Source: Pseudocitrobacter corydidari (GTDB lineage: Bacteria; Pseudomonadota; Gammaproteobacteria; Enterobacterales; Enterobacteriaceae). From it: DNA of 64,000 bases. Below are positions 7,487-18,313 of this stretch, in pieces (positions within the stretch are counted from its first letter, which is position 1; each line of letters starts with the position of its first letter). The stretch is from assembly GCF_021172065.1 (NCBI RefSeq), contig NZ_CP087880.1, positions 1,712,583 to 1,776,582 of the forward strand, in the 5' to 3' direction. The position numbers and the translations under genes were made by a program. The notes under the pieces were generated by a model that was not told the DNA's origin, did not search any database, and saw only the letters and a program-made list of their open reading frames with translations.

Positions 7487-8412
7487 AAATTTCATTAGTG
7501 GTTCCCGTCTTTAATGAAGAGGACACTATCCCTATCTTTTATAAGACGGTGAGAGAGTTTGATGAATTAAAACCGTTCGACGTCGAGATCGTCTTTATTA
7601 ATGACGGTAGTCACGATGCCACCGAATCAATTATTAATGCTCTGGCTATAGCGGATCCGCTGGTCGTACCGCTCTCATTTACGCGAAATTTTGGTAAAGA
7701 GCCAGCGCTCTTTGCTGGCCTGGATCACGCCACTGGCGATGCGGTCATCCCTATCGATGTTGACTTACAGGACCCCATAGAGGTAATTCCACACCTTATC
7801 AAAAAATGGCAAGCCGGCGCTGATATGGTGCTGGCGAAGCGCACCGATCGTTCGACTGATGGCCGGCTGAAACGTAAGACCGCAGAATGGTTTTATAAAT
7901 TACACAATAAGATCAGTACGCCCAGGATTGAAGAAAATGTGGGTGATTTCAGGCTGATGTCTCGCGATGTCGTGGAAAATATTAAGTTATTGCCTGAACG
8001 AAATCTTTTTATGAAAGGCGTACTTTCCTGGGTAGGTGGCAACACCGATGTTGTAGAATACGCACGTGCGGACCGCGTTGCTGGCGATTCGAAATTCAAC
8101 GGCTGGAAACTCTGGAACCTGGCGCTTGAGGGCATCACCAGTTTTTCCACATTTCCCCTGCGGATCTGGACCTATATTGGCGTTAGCGTTTCCGCTCTCT
8201 CTCTCATTTATGCCGCGTGGATGATCCTGGACAAGTTGCTGTGGGGCAATCCTGTTCCGGGCTATCCCTCCCTCATGACCGCTATTCTCTTTCTGGGCGG
8301 TATTCAGCTTATTGGCATCGGCATTCTCGGTGAGTATATTGGCCGCGTTTACACGGAGGTTAAGCAGAGACCTCGTTACATCTTGAAGAGTAAAAACAGG
8401 ACGATGGAATAA
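7483..8412 (+). CDS. gtrB: GtrB, bactoprenyl-phosphate glucosyltransferase
   Basis: A 309-residue GT-A glycosyltransferase (GT2) that moves a sugar, usually glucose from UDP-glucose, onto undecaprenyl phosphate at the cytoplasmic face. The N-terminal catalytic domain shows [25 protein letters not shown] and the metal site DVDLQDP; two C-terminal helices anchor it (about residues 225-250 and 262-285). The ATG at 7483 overlaps the gtrA stop and gives the usual family length of about 310. It forms the conserved two-gene core of the gtr operon. Confidence 0.92.
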   Translation: MKISLVVPVFNEEDTIPIFYKTVREFDELKPFDVEIVFINDGSHDATESIINALAIADPLVVPLSFTRNFGKEPALFAGLDHATGDAVIPIDVDLQDPIEVIPHLIKKWQAGADMVLAKRTDRSTDGRLKRKTAEWFYKLHNKISTPRIEENVGDFRLMSRDVVENIKLLPERNLFMKGVLSWVGGNTDVVEYARADRVAGDSKFNGWKLWNLALEGITSFSTFPLRIWTYIGVSVSALSLIYAAWMILDKLLWGNPVPGYPSLMTAILFLGGIQLIGIGILGEYIGRVYTEVKQRPRYILKSKNRTME

Positions 8413-8420
8413 TTACGACC

Positions 8421-9959
8421 ATGCTAAAGTTACTACCCAAAGCGGCGATATTGCTGCTGGCATTTTTTGCCATATTTCTCATTGAGTGGCTTACCCCGAT
8501 ACACTCAGATGACTATCGCTACTATCTTTTAGGGATCTCACCTGAGTCTCATTTACATCATTATATGACCTGGAGCGGCAGGATCATTGCCGATTACGCC
8601 AGTTCACTGATTCTCTACACTCAATCACAAATTATCTATTCCGTTGCCGCAGGCTTCTCAACGGTTGCGTTCTGCTACTTCATTGTTAAAACGCCATCTG
8701 GTACGCTGAGCTGGACGAAAGTTGATTATATTTTGTTCCCGCTGATCTTTTTTACCTACTGGATTTCGAACCCAAATTTAGGACAAACCACCTTCTGGAT
8801 TGTGGGTGCGGCAAACTATCTTTGGACTAACCTTTTCGTCGCGGCGTGGTTGTTTTATATCTACCGTATCACGACCCAAAATATCAAAACGATCAACCCA
8901 TTAATTGCCTTGCTGAGTTTTATGGCGGGTTGTTCTAATGAAAGCGTCTCACCTTTTGTCTCCTTGCTTTCTGTGCTCACCATCGCGTACGAGCTGTGGC
9001 GTACAAAGTCAGTTTCAGTCAATAAGATTATCTACAGCATCAGTGCAATCCTGGGATCATGTGTTTTAATTCTCTCTCCAGGTAACTTTATCCGCGCCAG
9101 CGGGAAAGACTTTTGGTATGGGAAATCCATTTTTGAACGAATTTTCATTCACCTGACTGAACGCGTGCATAATCATCTGGCACTGATCTGGATTGGTTAT
9201 GTCGTACTGTTTCTGCTGGTGCTGTTGGTTATCTTCAACAAGCAAATTCGCACAAAAATTGAAAAGAGCTATCTTGTTACCGCAGCGCTGGTGGTTTGCA
9301 TAGGTCTGGGCACATCATTAATCATGTTTGCCTCCCCCTCCTACCCAGACCGGGTAATGAATGGGACCTTTATGTTCTTTCTACTAGCCATTGCTTTCCT
9401 TGCTCATGGCTTATTAACCAGTGGTGTGAGAGCGGGAGTCATCGGTACAGCAGCCGTTACCGTGCTATGTGGGATAACTTTCTTATGGTCTTATCCCATG
9501 ATGTACAACGCGTACGAAAAAACTGCCCGCCAGGAAGTCGTCAGGCAAAAAGTGATTAGCCAGCAGCTTGCGGCAGGGAAGCAGGCGTTTACCATCCCTG
9601 ATTACTATTTTGTAAAATTGCAAAACAGTGGTGGTCACTTTGGTTTCTTCCACGATCCTGCGGTCTATGGCGACTATTATGGCGTTCAGACAATTGTCAG
9701 GAAGAAAGTAAAGTTTGACTATTCAGTCGTTGCTGATGGGCAGCAGCATACACTCGCTAACGATATCGTGGCCTACAGTAATACAGAAGGTGATTTGGCC
9801 GTGATTAGCGCGACCCCGCTTGCTTCAGCGATAACGGTAACTGTCGATGGTACGAAGAAAATTATTCATCCTGAAAAGATGAGACAGGTAGAAATTAACC
9901 AACAATTCTGGTACTACGCCCCTATTGATAAAGGTGAGGTTACAGTAATCTCCCTCTAA
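8421..9959 (+). CDS. Type-specific GT-C glycosyltransferase of the gtr operon
   Basis: A 512-residue membrane protein with about 10 helices in its first 360 residues and a soluble periplasmic tail of about 150. The first periplasmic loop carries adjacent acidic residues (HSDDYRYY, Asp30-Asp31), the usual catalytic place in GT-C transferases. In gtr operons the third gene transfers the lipid-linked sugar to a particular O-antigen residue and differs between serotypes. This one resembles DUF6056-type proteins rather than the classical P22 GtrC, so neither sugar nor linkage can be read from it. The A/T-richer composition of this operon against its neighbours suggests transfer. It ends 58 bases from the icd stop. 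Confidence 0.78.
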   Translation: MLKLLPKAAILLLAFFAIFLIEWLTPIHSDDYRYYLLGISPESHLHHYMTWSGRIIADYASSLILYTQSQIIYSVAAGFSTVAFCYFIVKTPSGTLSWTKVDYILFPLIFFTYWISNPNLGQTTFWIVGAANYLWTNLFVAAWLFYIYRITTQNIKTINPLIALLSFMAGCSNESVSPFVSLLSVLTIAYELWRTKSVSVNKIIYSISAILGSCVLILSPGNFIRASGKDFWYGKSIFERIFIHLTERVHNHLALIWIGYVVLFLLVLLVIFNKQIRTKIEKSYLVTAALVVCIGLGTSLIMFASPSYPDRVMNGTFMFFLLAIAFLAHGLLTSGVRAGVIGTAAVTVLCGITFLWSYPMMYNAYEKTARQEVVRQKVISQQLAAGKQAFTIPDYYFVKLQNSGGHFGFFHDPAVYGDYYGVQTIVRKKVKFDYSVVADGQQHTLANDIVAYSNTEGDLAVISATPLASAITVTVDGTKKIIHPEKMRQVEINQQFWYYAPIDKGEVTVISL

Positions 9960-9966
9960 GCCTGAG

Positions 9967-10004
9967 CGAAAAAAAGCCCCGCCTTTAAGCAAAGAGCGGG
10001 GCTT
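9967..10004 (-). terminator. icd terminator
   Basis: A 9-bp stem (AAGCCCCGC / GCGGGGCTT) followed, in the icd direction, by a run of eight T. On the plus strand it also follows the last gtr gene, but the T-run favours termination of icd. Confidence 0.85.
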
Positions 10005-10017
10005 AACGCTATTTCAA

Positions 10018-11268
10018 TTACATATTCGCGATAATCGCGTCACCAAACTCTGAACATTTCAGCAGCTTAGCGCCTTCCATCAGACGTTCGAAGTCATAGG
10101 TTACAGTCTTGTTAGCGATAGCGCCTTCCATGCCTTTAACAATCAGGTCAGCCGCTTCGAACCATTCCATATGACGCAGCATCATTTCTGCTGACAGAAT
10201 GATGGAGCCCGGGTTGACTTTATCCTGGCCTGCGTATTTCGGTGCAGTACCGTGGGTCGCTTCGAACAGGGCACATTCGTCGCCGATGTTCGCGCCCGGA
10301 GCAATACCGATACCGCCAACCTGCGCCGCCAGGGCGTCAGAAATGTAGTCACCGTTCAGGTTCATACAGGCAATCACATCGTACTCTGCCGGACGCAGCA
10401 GGATCTGCTGCAGGAAGGCGTCAGCGATAACGTCTTTAACCACGATTTCTTTGCCGGTTTTCGGGTTCTTGATTTTCAGCCACGGGCCGCCGTCGATCAG
10501 TTCGCCGCCGAATTCTTCGCGTGCCAGCTGGTAGCCCCAGTCTTTGAACGCGCCTTCGGTGAACTTCATGATGTTGCCTTTGTGAACCAGAGTCACAGAG
10601 TCACGGTCGTTAGCAATTGCGTATTCGATAGCGGCGCGAACCAGGCGTTTAGTGCCTTCTTCGGAGCACGGCTTGATGCCGATACCACAATGTTCCGGGA
10701 AGCGAATTTTCTTCACGCCCATCTCTTCGCGCAGGAATTTAATCACTTTTTCTGCGTCAGCGGAGTCCGCTTTCCACTCGATACCCGCATAGATATCTTC
10801 TGAGTTTTCACGGAAGATGACCATATCGGTCAGTTCAGGATGTTTAACCGGGCTTGGGGTGCCCTGGTAGTAACGCACCGGGCGCAGACAAACGTAGAGG
10901 TCCAGTTCCTGACGCAGGGCAACGTTCAGAGAACGGATACCGCCGCCAACTGGCGTGGTCAACGGGCCTTTGATGGCAACGCGATATTCACGTACCAGAT
11001 CCAGCGTTTCAGCTGGCAGCCAGACATCCTGGCCATAAACCTGAGTGGATTTCTCGCCGGTGTAGATTTCCATCCAGGAAATTTTACGCTCACCTTTGTA
11101 GGCTTTCTCAACTGCGGCATTCACAACTTTGATCATCGGTGGGGTTACATCAACACCGATGCCGTCGCCTTCAATGAATGGGATAATCGGATTGTGCGGC
11201 ACATTCAGCTTGCCGTCTTTCAGGGTGATTTTTTGACCTTCTGCCGGAACAACTACTTTGCTTTCCAT
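10018..11268 (-). CDS. icd: NADP-dependent isocitrate dehydrogenase
   Basis: The 416-residue product equals E. coli Icd in length. It converts isocitrate to 2-oxoglutarate, CO2 and NADPH in the TCA cycle. Visible are [12 protein letters not shown] at the N-terminus and the substrate-binding loop [12 protein letters not shown], whose Ser (Ser113 in E. coli) is the site AceK phosphorylates to direct flux to the glyoxylate bypass. An AGGAG-type site precedes the ATG. In E. coli the 3' end of icd is the attachment site of e14 and phage 21; here a gtr operon lies next to this end, and the icd frame is intact to its normal C-terminus ([10 protein letters not shown]). Confidence 0.98.
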   Translation of the reverse strand: MESKVVVPAEGQKITLKDGKLNVPHNPIIPFIEGDGIGVDVTPPMIKVVNAAVEKAYKGERKISWMEIYTGEKSTQVYGQDVWLPAETLDLVREYRVAIKGPLTTPVGGGIRSLNVALRQELDLYVCLRPVRYYQGTPSPVKHPELTDMVIFRENSEDIYAGIEWKADSADAEKVIKFLREEMGVKKIRFPEHCGIGIKPCSEEGTKRLVRAAIEYAIANDRDSVTLVHKGNIMKFTEGAFKDWGYQLAREEFGGELIDGGPWLKIKNPKTGKEIVVKDVIADAFLQQILLRPAEYDVIACMNLNGDYISDALAAQVGGIGIAPGANIGDECALFEATHGTAPKYAGQDKVNPGSIILSAEMMLRHMEWFEAADLIVKGMEGAIANKTVTYDFERLMEGAKLLKCSEFGDAIIANM

Positions 11269-11455
11269 TCACCTCTCCTTCGAGCGCTTCTGGTGTGCTC
11301 GTCATCCTTTACGCCACAGGTTCTCGCTGTTTACTACATGCCGGTTAAACCCCGGGAATGCACTGTCTTACCGCCTTCCTGCAACACAAAGAGTTAGAGC
11401 ATTTTTGTTAATGATTTGTAATGATCGTGTCAATACTACCTTATTGTTCGGCGCC

Positions 11456-11484
11456 ATGAAAGACACTCGTTATTAGGCTATAAT
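11456..11484 (+). promoter_or_regulatory. Promoter of the rluE-nudJ-mnmA-hflD-purB gene row
   Basis: A perfect -10 box TATAAT (11479-11484) lies 17 bases after ATGAAA (11456-11461), a 4/6 match to TTGACA. The -10 box overlaps the upstream in-frame ATG of rluE at 11483, so transcripts would begin after that ATG. Confidence 0.6.
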
Positions 11485-11512
11485 GCGCGAATACATAACA
11501 TCTGAAAATACC

Positions 11513-12130
11513 ATGCAGAAAACTTCTTTTAGAAATCACCCGGTTAAGCGATTCAGCACGAAACAAGCTGCCAAACAACGTAAAGATAACCAGCCAAAAC
11601 GCGTAGTTTTGTTCAATAAACCCTACGATGTTTTGCCGCAATTTACCGACGAAGCGGGCCGCAGCACGTTGAAAGATTTTATTCCGGTGCAGGGCGTATA
11701 CGCCGCCGGACGTCTCGATCGCGATAGCGAAGGCCTTTTAGTGCTTACCAACGACGGTGTGTTGCAGGCACGGTTGACGCAACCGGGCAAACGCACCGGT
11801 AAAATTTACTACGTGCAGGTTGAAGGCGAACCGAGCGAGGAGTCGCTGGCCGCCCTGCGCACGGGCGTAACGCTCAACGATGGCCCAACGCTGCCCGCCG
11901 GTATAGAAGTGGTCAATGAACCCGAATGGCTGTGGCCGCGAAATCCGCCGATACGTGAGCGTAAGTCGATTCCCACCACCTGGCTGAAAGTCACGCTATA
12001 CGAAGGCCGTAACCGTCAGGTGCGCCGCATGACGGCCCATGTCGGCCACCCTACTTTGCGTCTGATTCGCTACGCGATGGGCGATTATCGTCTGGATGGG
12101 CTGGCGAATGGTGAGTGGCGCGACGCTTAA
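11513..12130 (+). CDS. rluE: 23S rRNA pseudouridine synthase RluE
   Basis: Makes pseudouridine at 23S rRNA position 2457. The catalytic motif [11 protein letters not shown] (with the nucleophilic Asp) and the RsuA/RluB/E/F-type ending [10 protein letters not shown] are present; there is no S4 domain, as is usual for RluE. The E. coli entry starts ten residues further up (here ATG at 11483), but that ATG lies inside a TATAAT box, so I prefer ATG at 11513 ([10 protein letters not shown], 205 residues). It is the first gene of a co-directional row reaching purB and is divergent from icd. Confidence 0.93.
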   Translation: MQKTSFRNHPVKRFSTKQAAKQRKDNQPKRVVLFNKPYDVLPQFTDEAGRSTLKDFIPVQGVYAAGRLDRDSEGLLVLTNDGVLQARLTQPGKRTGKIYYVQVEGEPSEESLAALRTGVTLNDGPTLPAGIEVVNEPEWLWPRNPPIRERKSIPTTWLKVTLYEGRNRQVRRMTAHVGHPTLRLIRYAMGDYRLDGLANGEWRDA

Positions 12131-12144
12131 TATAAGGAGAGACC

Positions 12145-12606
12145 GTGTTTAAACCTCATGTGACGGTCGCATGCATTGTGCATGCCGAAGACAAATTTTT
12201 GGTTGTGGAAGAGACCATCAACGGTAAAGCGTTGTGGAATCAACCCGCCGGACACCTCGAAGCCGATGAAACGTTAGTGCAGGCTGCCGAGCGCGAGCTG
12301 TGGGAAGAAACAGGCATTCGCGCGACGCCGCAGCACTTTATCCGTATGCACCAGTGGATAGCACCCGATAAAACGCCCTTCCTGCGTTTTCTGTTTTTGA
12401 TCGAGCTGGACGAGATTTGTCCGACCGAACCGCACGACAGCGATATCGATCGCTGTCTGTGGGTCAGCGCTGAGGAAATTCTCAACGCAGCGAATCTGCG
12501 TTCAAAGCTGGTCGCGGAAAGCATTCACGCCTACCAGAGCGGCGAGCGTTATCCGCTCTCGCTAATCGGTGCATTTAACTGGCCGTTTACAGAGGGTGTC
12601 AAGTAA
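12145..12606 (+). CDS. nudJ: Nudix phosphatase NudJ
   Basis: A 153-residue Nudix hydrolase with the signature box running from GHLEADET to [10 protein letters not shown]. coli NudJ acts on HMP-PP (a thiamine intermediate) and on nucleoside di- and triphosphates. The start is GTG at 12145 after AAGGAGAG, 14 bases past the rluE stop, so the two are cotranscribed. Length and sequence match the E. coli protein throughout. Confidence 0.95.
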   Translation: MFKPHVTVACIVHAEDKFLVVEETINGKALWNQPAGHLEADETLVQAAERELWEETGIRATPQHFIRMHQWIAPDKTPFLRFLFLIELDEICPTEPHDSDIDRCLWVSAEEILNAANLRSKLVAESIHAYQSGERYPLSLIGAFNWPFTEGVK

Positions 12607-12659
12607 GGGGCTGCGTGCTAGAATATGCCGCCTTGAAGTTCAATGTCGTGAGTATTCCA

Positions 12660-13766
12660 ATGTCAGAAAGCCAGAAAAAAGTGATCGTCGGCATGTCCGG
12701 CGGTGTTGATTCCTCCGTCTCAGCCTACCTGTTGCAACAACAAGGTTATAAGGTTGAGGGCCTGTTCATGAAGAACTGGGAGGAAGACGACGGCGAGGAA
12801 TATTGTACTGCCGCCGCCGATCTTGCCGATGCGCAAGCGGTCTGCGATAAGCTCGGCATTGAGCTGCATACCGTTAACTTTGCCGCCGAATACTGGGACA
12901 ACGTTTTTGAACTCTTCCTGGAAGAGTACAAAGCGGGCCGCACGCCAAACCCGGATATCCTGTGCAACAAAGAGATCAAATTCAAAGCCTTCCTCGAATT
13001 CGCCGCAGAAGATTTAGGTGCTGATTACATCGCCACCGGTCACTATGTGCGCCGTAAAGATGTCAACGGCAAAAGCCAGTTGCTGCGCGGGCTGGATGGC
13101 AATAAAGATCAGAGCTACTTCCTTTACACCCTCGGTCACGAACAGATTGCCCAAAGCCTCTTCCCGGTTGGCGAGCTGGAAAAACCGCAGGTGCGTAAAA
13201 TCGCCGAAGAGCTGGAGCTCATCACCGCGAAGAAAAAAGATTCCACCGGTATCTGCTTCATTGGCGAGCGTAAATTCCGTGAGTTTTTAGGCCGCTACCT
13301 GCCCGCCCAGCCGGGCAAAATCGTCACCGTTGACGGTGAAGAGATTGGCGAGCACCAGGGGCTGATGTATCACACCCTGGGTCAGCGTAAAGGCCTCGGC
13401 ATTGGCGGCACCAAAGAAGGGTCAGAAGATCCGTGGTACGTTGTCGATAAAGATGTCGAAAACAATATTCTGGTCGTTGCGCAGGGCCATGACCATCCGC
13501 GCCTGATGTCCGTTGGCTTAATTGCCCAGCAGTTGCATTGGGTCGATCGCGAGCCTGTTCAGGGTACGTTCCGCTGTACGGTCAAAACACGTTACCGCCA
13601 GACGGATATTCCCTGCACCGTCACCGCGCTGGATGAAGAGCGTATTGAAGTGCGTTTTGATGAGCCCGTTGCCGCAGTCACGCCGGGGCAGTCCGCCGTA
13701 TTCTACAACGGTGAAGTCTGCCTGGGCGGCGGCGTGATCGAACAGCGCATACCGCTGCCGGCATAA
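12660..13766 (+). CDS. mnmA: tRNA 2-thiouridylase MnmA (TrmU)
   Basis: Transfers sulfur relayed from TusE to U34 of tRNA-Lys, -Glu and -Gln. The PP-loop ATP site [11 protein letters not shown] and the two catalytic Cys ([12 protein letters not shown] and DSTGICFIG) are present. ATG at 12660 gives 368 residues, the E. coli length; a longer frame from GTG at 12615 would add 15 residues with no family support. It follows nudJ by 53 bases on the same strand. Confidence 0.97.
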   Translation: MSESQKKVIVGMSGGVDSSVSAYLLQQQGYKVEGLFMKNWEEDDGEEYCTAAADLADAQAVCDKLGIELHTVNFAAEYWDNVFELFLEEYKAGRTPNPDILCNKEIKFKAFLEFAAEDLGADYIATGHYVRRKDVNGKSQLLRGLDGNKDQSYFLYTLGHEQIAQSLFPVGELEKPQVRKIAEELELITAKKKDSTGICFIGERKFREFLGRYLPAQPGKIVTVDGEEIGEHQGLMYHTLGQRKGLGIGGTKEGSEDPWYVVDKDVENNILVVAQGHDHPRLMSVGLIAQQLHWVDREPVQGTFRCTVKTRYRQTDIPCTVTALDEERIEVRFDEPVAAVTPGQSAVFYNGEVCLGGGVIEQRIPLPA

Positions 13767-13847
13767 TAAACAGCAGTCGTCTCCCCAACGCCGGGGCACC
13801 AGACGCCCTGGCCGCGCTCAAGCGCGGGGTATCAACAAGGAGTTAGC

Positions 13848-14489
13848 GTGGCGAAGAATTATTACGACATCACCCTGGCGCTGGCGGGTATCTGCCAGTC
13901 CGCCAGCCTGGTGCAACAACTGGCCCATCAGGGCCACTGCGATAGCGACGCGCTGCATGTGTCGCTGAACAGCGTTATCGACCTGAACCCGGATTCAACG
14001 CTGGGCGTGTTCGGTGGCAGTGAAGCGAATCTTCGTCTCGGCCTGGAAACGCTGTTAGGCGTTCTGAATGCCAGCAGCCGTCAGGGGCTCAACGCCGAGC
14101 TCACCCGCTATACTCTGAGTTTAATGGTGCTCGAACGTAAACTGGCCTCCGCAAAAGGCGCGATGGATACGCTCGGCAACCGCATCGCTGGCTTGCAACG
14201 CCAGCTTGACCATTTTGATTTACAGTCTGAAACGCTGCTGAGCGCGATGGCCGGTATCTATGTCGATGTCATTAGCCCGCTTGGTCCGCGTATTCAGGTT
14301 ACCGGCTCCCCTGCCGTGCTGCAAAGCCCGCAGGTGCAGGCAAAAGTCCGCGCCTCGTTGCTGGCGGGTATCCGCTCTGCCGTGCTCTGGCACCAGGTTG
14401 GCGGTGGACGCCTGCAGCTCATGTTTTCCCGTAATCGCCTGACCACTCAGGCAAAACAAATTCTTGCTCATTTAACCCCGGAGTTATGA
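13848..14489 (+). CDS. hflD: HflD, partner of lysogeny regulation and membrane protein
   Basis: A 213-residue, mostly helical protein with a GTG start after AAGGAG, equal in length to E. coli HflD. HflD is a peripheral inner membrane protein that binds lambda CII and lowers its activity, favouring lysis; its role for the host is unclear. The gene lies between mnmA and purB as in E. coli, and purB starts 4 bases after its stop, so the two are coupled. Confidence 0.93.
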   Translation: MAKNYYDITLALAGICQSASLVQQLAHQGHCDSDALHVSLNSVIDLNPDSTLGVFGGSEANLRLGLETLLGVLNASSRQGLNAELTRYTLSLMVLERKLASAKGAMDTLGNRIAGLQRQLDHFDLQSETLLSAMAGIYVDVISPLGPRIQVTGSPAVLQSPQVQAKVRASLLAGIRSAVLWHQVGGGRLQLMFSRNRLTTQAKQILAHLTPEL

Positions 14490-15863
<1,374 letters not shown>

Positions 15864-15870
15864 TCGCTGA

Positions 15871-15895
15871 TTCCCTCCCCTGAATGGGGAGGGAA
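15871..15895 (+). terminator. purB terminator
   Basis: A perfect 10-bp stem (TTCCCTCCCC / GGGGAGGGAA, loop TGAAT) just after the purB stop, followed by a weak T-rich stretch. Confidence 0.75.
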
Positions 15896-16003
15896 ATTCT
15901 CCTGTTTATTCCCTTACCAGCCCCATCAATACTCCGCATACATCTTCTATACTCCTAGTATTACGCGCTGTCAGCGACAACTCCGCTCATCAGGAAACCC
16001 AAC

Positions 16004-17536
16004 ATGCTCAGGGCTATCATTCCGCCGATTGCCGCAGTGCTGACTTTTATTGCCGGGATTTTCATTCTGAATGTGCAACTTTGGTATTCCGCCAAAATTG
16101 ACAACATTGCGGGTGCCACTCACGCAGTCAAAAATATAAACCAGATCCTTGATGAGGCTAAGGCCGCCAGTAAAACAGGTAGGGCTATTGCTGCATCGGG
16201 CTGCACCGTTGAGGGGCAGTATCAGTTAGGAATCACGGCGGTACTCAGCCCACACCTCAGAACGATTCTCATCCTGAAAGAGGGTAAGGCATGGTGTACC
16301 TCTCTGCCTGGTAACCGTCTTCTGCTGACTAACCTGGCCTCGCTCCCTGATACGCCGTTAACGCTGGTTCGCGCTAAAGATAATGTCCATCAGCATCCCG
16401 CGCTCGTATACCGCACAGATTCATCGGATGGGATAATTTTGGTTACCATCAGCGATTCCCATATTCATGATGCGCTGAACAGCACCGGAAAAAATGAGCA
16501 GCTCCGCATGATTGTCGGACAGATGTCGCTCGGTCAGGATGGAGATGTGCGCGAGGTGGGGAGTCACATTAATCGCGAAGACATCATTGAGGCCAAAATA
16601 TATCCATTTTCTGTCCAGTACGCGTCTCCCGCCTTCTTCAGTCTGAAACGTATTTTTCGTCAGGGCGCGGGTGTCCTCATTTTCATTCTGCTGATTTCCT
16701 GTCTTGCTGGCTGGTCTCTCGATAAATATTTAAATAAAACGATAACCCCGGCGGATGCCCTACGACGCGCGATCAAAAACGGTGAAATAATCCCCTATTA
16801 CCAACCGGTGATGGATGGGCGAGATAACTCGATACGCGGTATCGAAGTCCTTGCTCGCTGGAAACATCCTGACGCGGGGTTTATTTCCCCCGCGGCTTTT
16901 ATCCCGCTGGCGGAGAAATCCGGATTAATCATTCCGCTGACGCAGTCGCTTATGTGGCAGGTGGTGACGCATATGAATGCCATCAGCAGCAAATTGCCGG
17001 AGGGCTTTCACGTCGGTATTAACTTCAGCGCCGCACACATCAACGCGGCCTCTTTCGTTGAGGATTGCCTGAAATACCAGGCGGGTTTTGTGAATAAAAA
17101 ATTGACGCTGGTGCTGGAAGTGACCGAGCGCGAACCGTTGCACGTGGATGAACAGCTCATCAGTAACCTCAACACGCTGCACGCCAACGGTTTTGCGATT
17201 GCGCTGGACGATTTCGGCACCGGTTATTCCGGCCTCTCTTATCTGCACGATCTGAACATCGATTACATTAAAATCGATCAGAGTTTTGTCGGTCGCGTCA
17301 ACGAAGATGAGGATTCAACTAAATTGCTCGATTGCGTACTTGACCTGGCGCGGAAACTCTCCTTAACGATTGTTGCCGAAGGCGTCGAAACGCAAACGCA
17401 GCTGGATTACCTGAATCGTAACAATATCAGCCTGCTGCAAGGTTACTATTTCTACAAACCCGTTAAGTTTGTCGATCTGGTAAAAATACTGTTGTCGAAG
17501 CCGAAAGAGAAAATTGAGCGCTATATTGAATCATAA
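16004..17536 (+). CDS. Membrane c-di-GMP phosphodiesterase, CSS-type sensor plus EAL
   Basis: A 510-residue protein: helix 1 (residues 5-27), a periplasmic CSS-type domain with Cys67 and a CTS motif at 98-100 (a variant of CSS), helix 2 (221-238), then a complete EAL domain. The catalytic motifs look intact: EVLAR (Glu281), NFS, EVTER, DDFGTGYS, KIDQSFV and AEGVET. In E. coli PdeB/PdeC-type enzymes the periplasmic Cys pair responds to DsbA/DsbB oxidation state and controls the EAL output. There is no GGDEF domain. E. coli has no gene here; it is an insertion between purB and phoP. Its stop lies about 100 bases before phoP, so read-through into phoPQ is possible. Confidence 0.9.
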   Translation: MLRAIIPPIAAVLTFIAGIFILNVQLWYSAKIDNIAGATHAVKNINQILDEAKAASKTGRAIAASGCTVEGQYQLGITAVLSPHLRTILILKEGKAWCTSLPGNRLLLTNLASLPDTPLTLVRAKDNVHQHPALVYRTDSSDGIILVTISDSHIHDALNSTGKNEQLRMIVGQMSLGQDGDVREVGSHINREDIIEAKIYPFSVQYASPAFFSLKRIFRQGAGVLIFILLISCLAGWSLDKYLNKTITPADALRRAIKNGEIIPYYQPVMDGRDNSIRGIEVLARWKHPDAGFISPAAFIPLAEKSGLIIPLTQSLMWQVVTHMNAISSKLPEGFHVGINFSAAHINAASFVEDCLKYQAGFVNKKLTLVLEVTEREPLHVDEQLISNLNTLHANGFAIALDDFGTGYSGLSYLHDLNIDYIKIDQSFVGRVNEDEDSTKLLDCVLDLARKLSLTIVAEGVETQTQLDYLNRNNISLLQGYYFYKPVKFVDLVKILLSKPKEKIERYIES

Positions 17537-17572
17537 AAAAAACGAATCAGGACAACGTCTTTTACTGGCCGG

Positions 17573-17589
17573 TGTTTAGTTTTAGTATA
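17573..17589 (+). promoter_or_regulatory. Possible PhoP box before phoP
   Basis: TGTTTA, 5 bases, AGTATA resembles the PhoP direct repeat (T/G)GTTTA-N5-(T/G)GTTTA with the second half degenerate. phoPQ is autoregulated in E. coli and Salmonella. It lies 50 bases before the phoP start. Weak by sequence alone. Confidence 0.35.
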
Positions 17590-17638
17590 ACCAGTCAGGG
17601 TTAAACTATTAACTTCAATAATGATATGGAGAAAAAAC

Positions 17639-18313
17639 ATGCGCGTACTCGTGGTAGAGGATAACGCCCTGTTACGTCACCATCTGAAGGTTCAGCTTCA
17701 GGAGCTGGGTCATCAGGTTGATGCGGCGGAAGACGCAAAGGAAGCGGATTACTATCTGGGCGAGCATCTGCCGGATATTGCCATTGTCGACCTTGGGTTG
17801 CCGGATGAAGACGGCCTTTCTCTGATTCGCCGCTGGCGCAGTCACGATATTTCGTTACCGGTTCTGGTACTGACGGCCCGCGAAGGCTGGCAGGACAAAG
17901 TTGAAGTACTGAGCGCCGGGGCCGATGACTACGTCACTAAACCGTTCCATATTGAAGAGGTGGCAGCGCGTATGCAGGCGCTGATGCGTCGTAACAGCGG
18001 CCATGCCTCACAGGTGATCTCCCTGCCGCCGTTCCAGGTGGATCTCTCGCGTCGCGAACTGTCGATCAACGACGAAGTGATCAAGCTGACGGCGTTTGAA
18101 TACACTATTATTGAAACGCTGATTCGCAATAACGGCAAAGTGGTGAGCAAAGATTCCCTGATGCTCCAGCTTTATCCCGACGCCGAGCTGCGCGAAAGTC
18201 ACACCATTGACGTGCTGATGGGGCGTCTGCGCAAGAAAATTCAGGCGCAATATCCGCATGATGTGATCAACACCGTCCGTGGCCAGGGCTATCTGTTCGA
18301 ACTGCGCGGATGA
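17639..18313 (+). CDS. phoP: Response regulator PhoP
   Basis: An OmpR-type regulator of 224 residues: receiver domain with the phospho-acceptor Asp in [11 protein letters not shown] and Lys in TKPF, then a winged helix ([25 protein letters not shown]). Phosphorylated by PhoQ, it controls Mg2+ uptake, lipid A changes and antimicrobial peptide resistance. I chose ATG at 17639 ([10 protein letters not shown]) after GGAGA; an upstream ATG at 17621 adds six residues without support. Its stop overlaps the phoQ start (ATGA). Confidence 0.97.
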   Translation: MRVLVVEDNALLRHHLKVQLQELGHQVDAAEDAKEADYYLGEHLPDIAIVDLGLPDEDGLSLIRRWRSHDISLPVLVLTAREGWQDKVEVLSAGADDYVTKPFHIEEVAARMQALMRRNSGHASQVISLPPFQVDLSRRELSINDEVIKLTAFEYTIIETLIRNNGKVVSKDSLMLQLYPDAELRESHTIDVLMGRLRKKIQAQYPHDVINTVRGQGYLFELRG

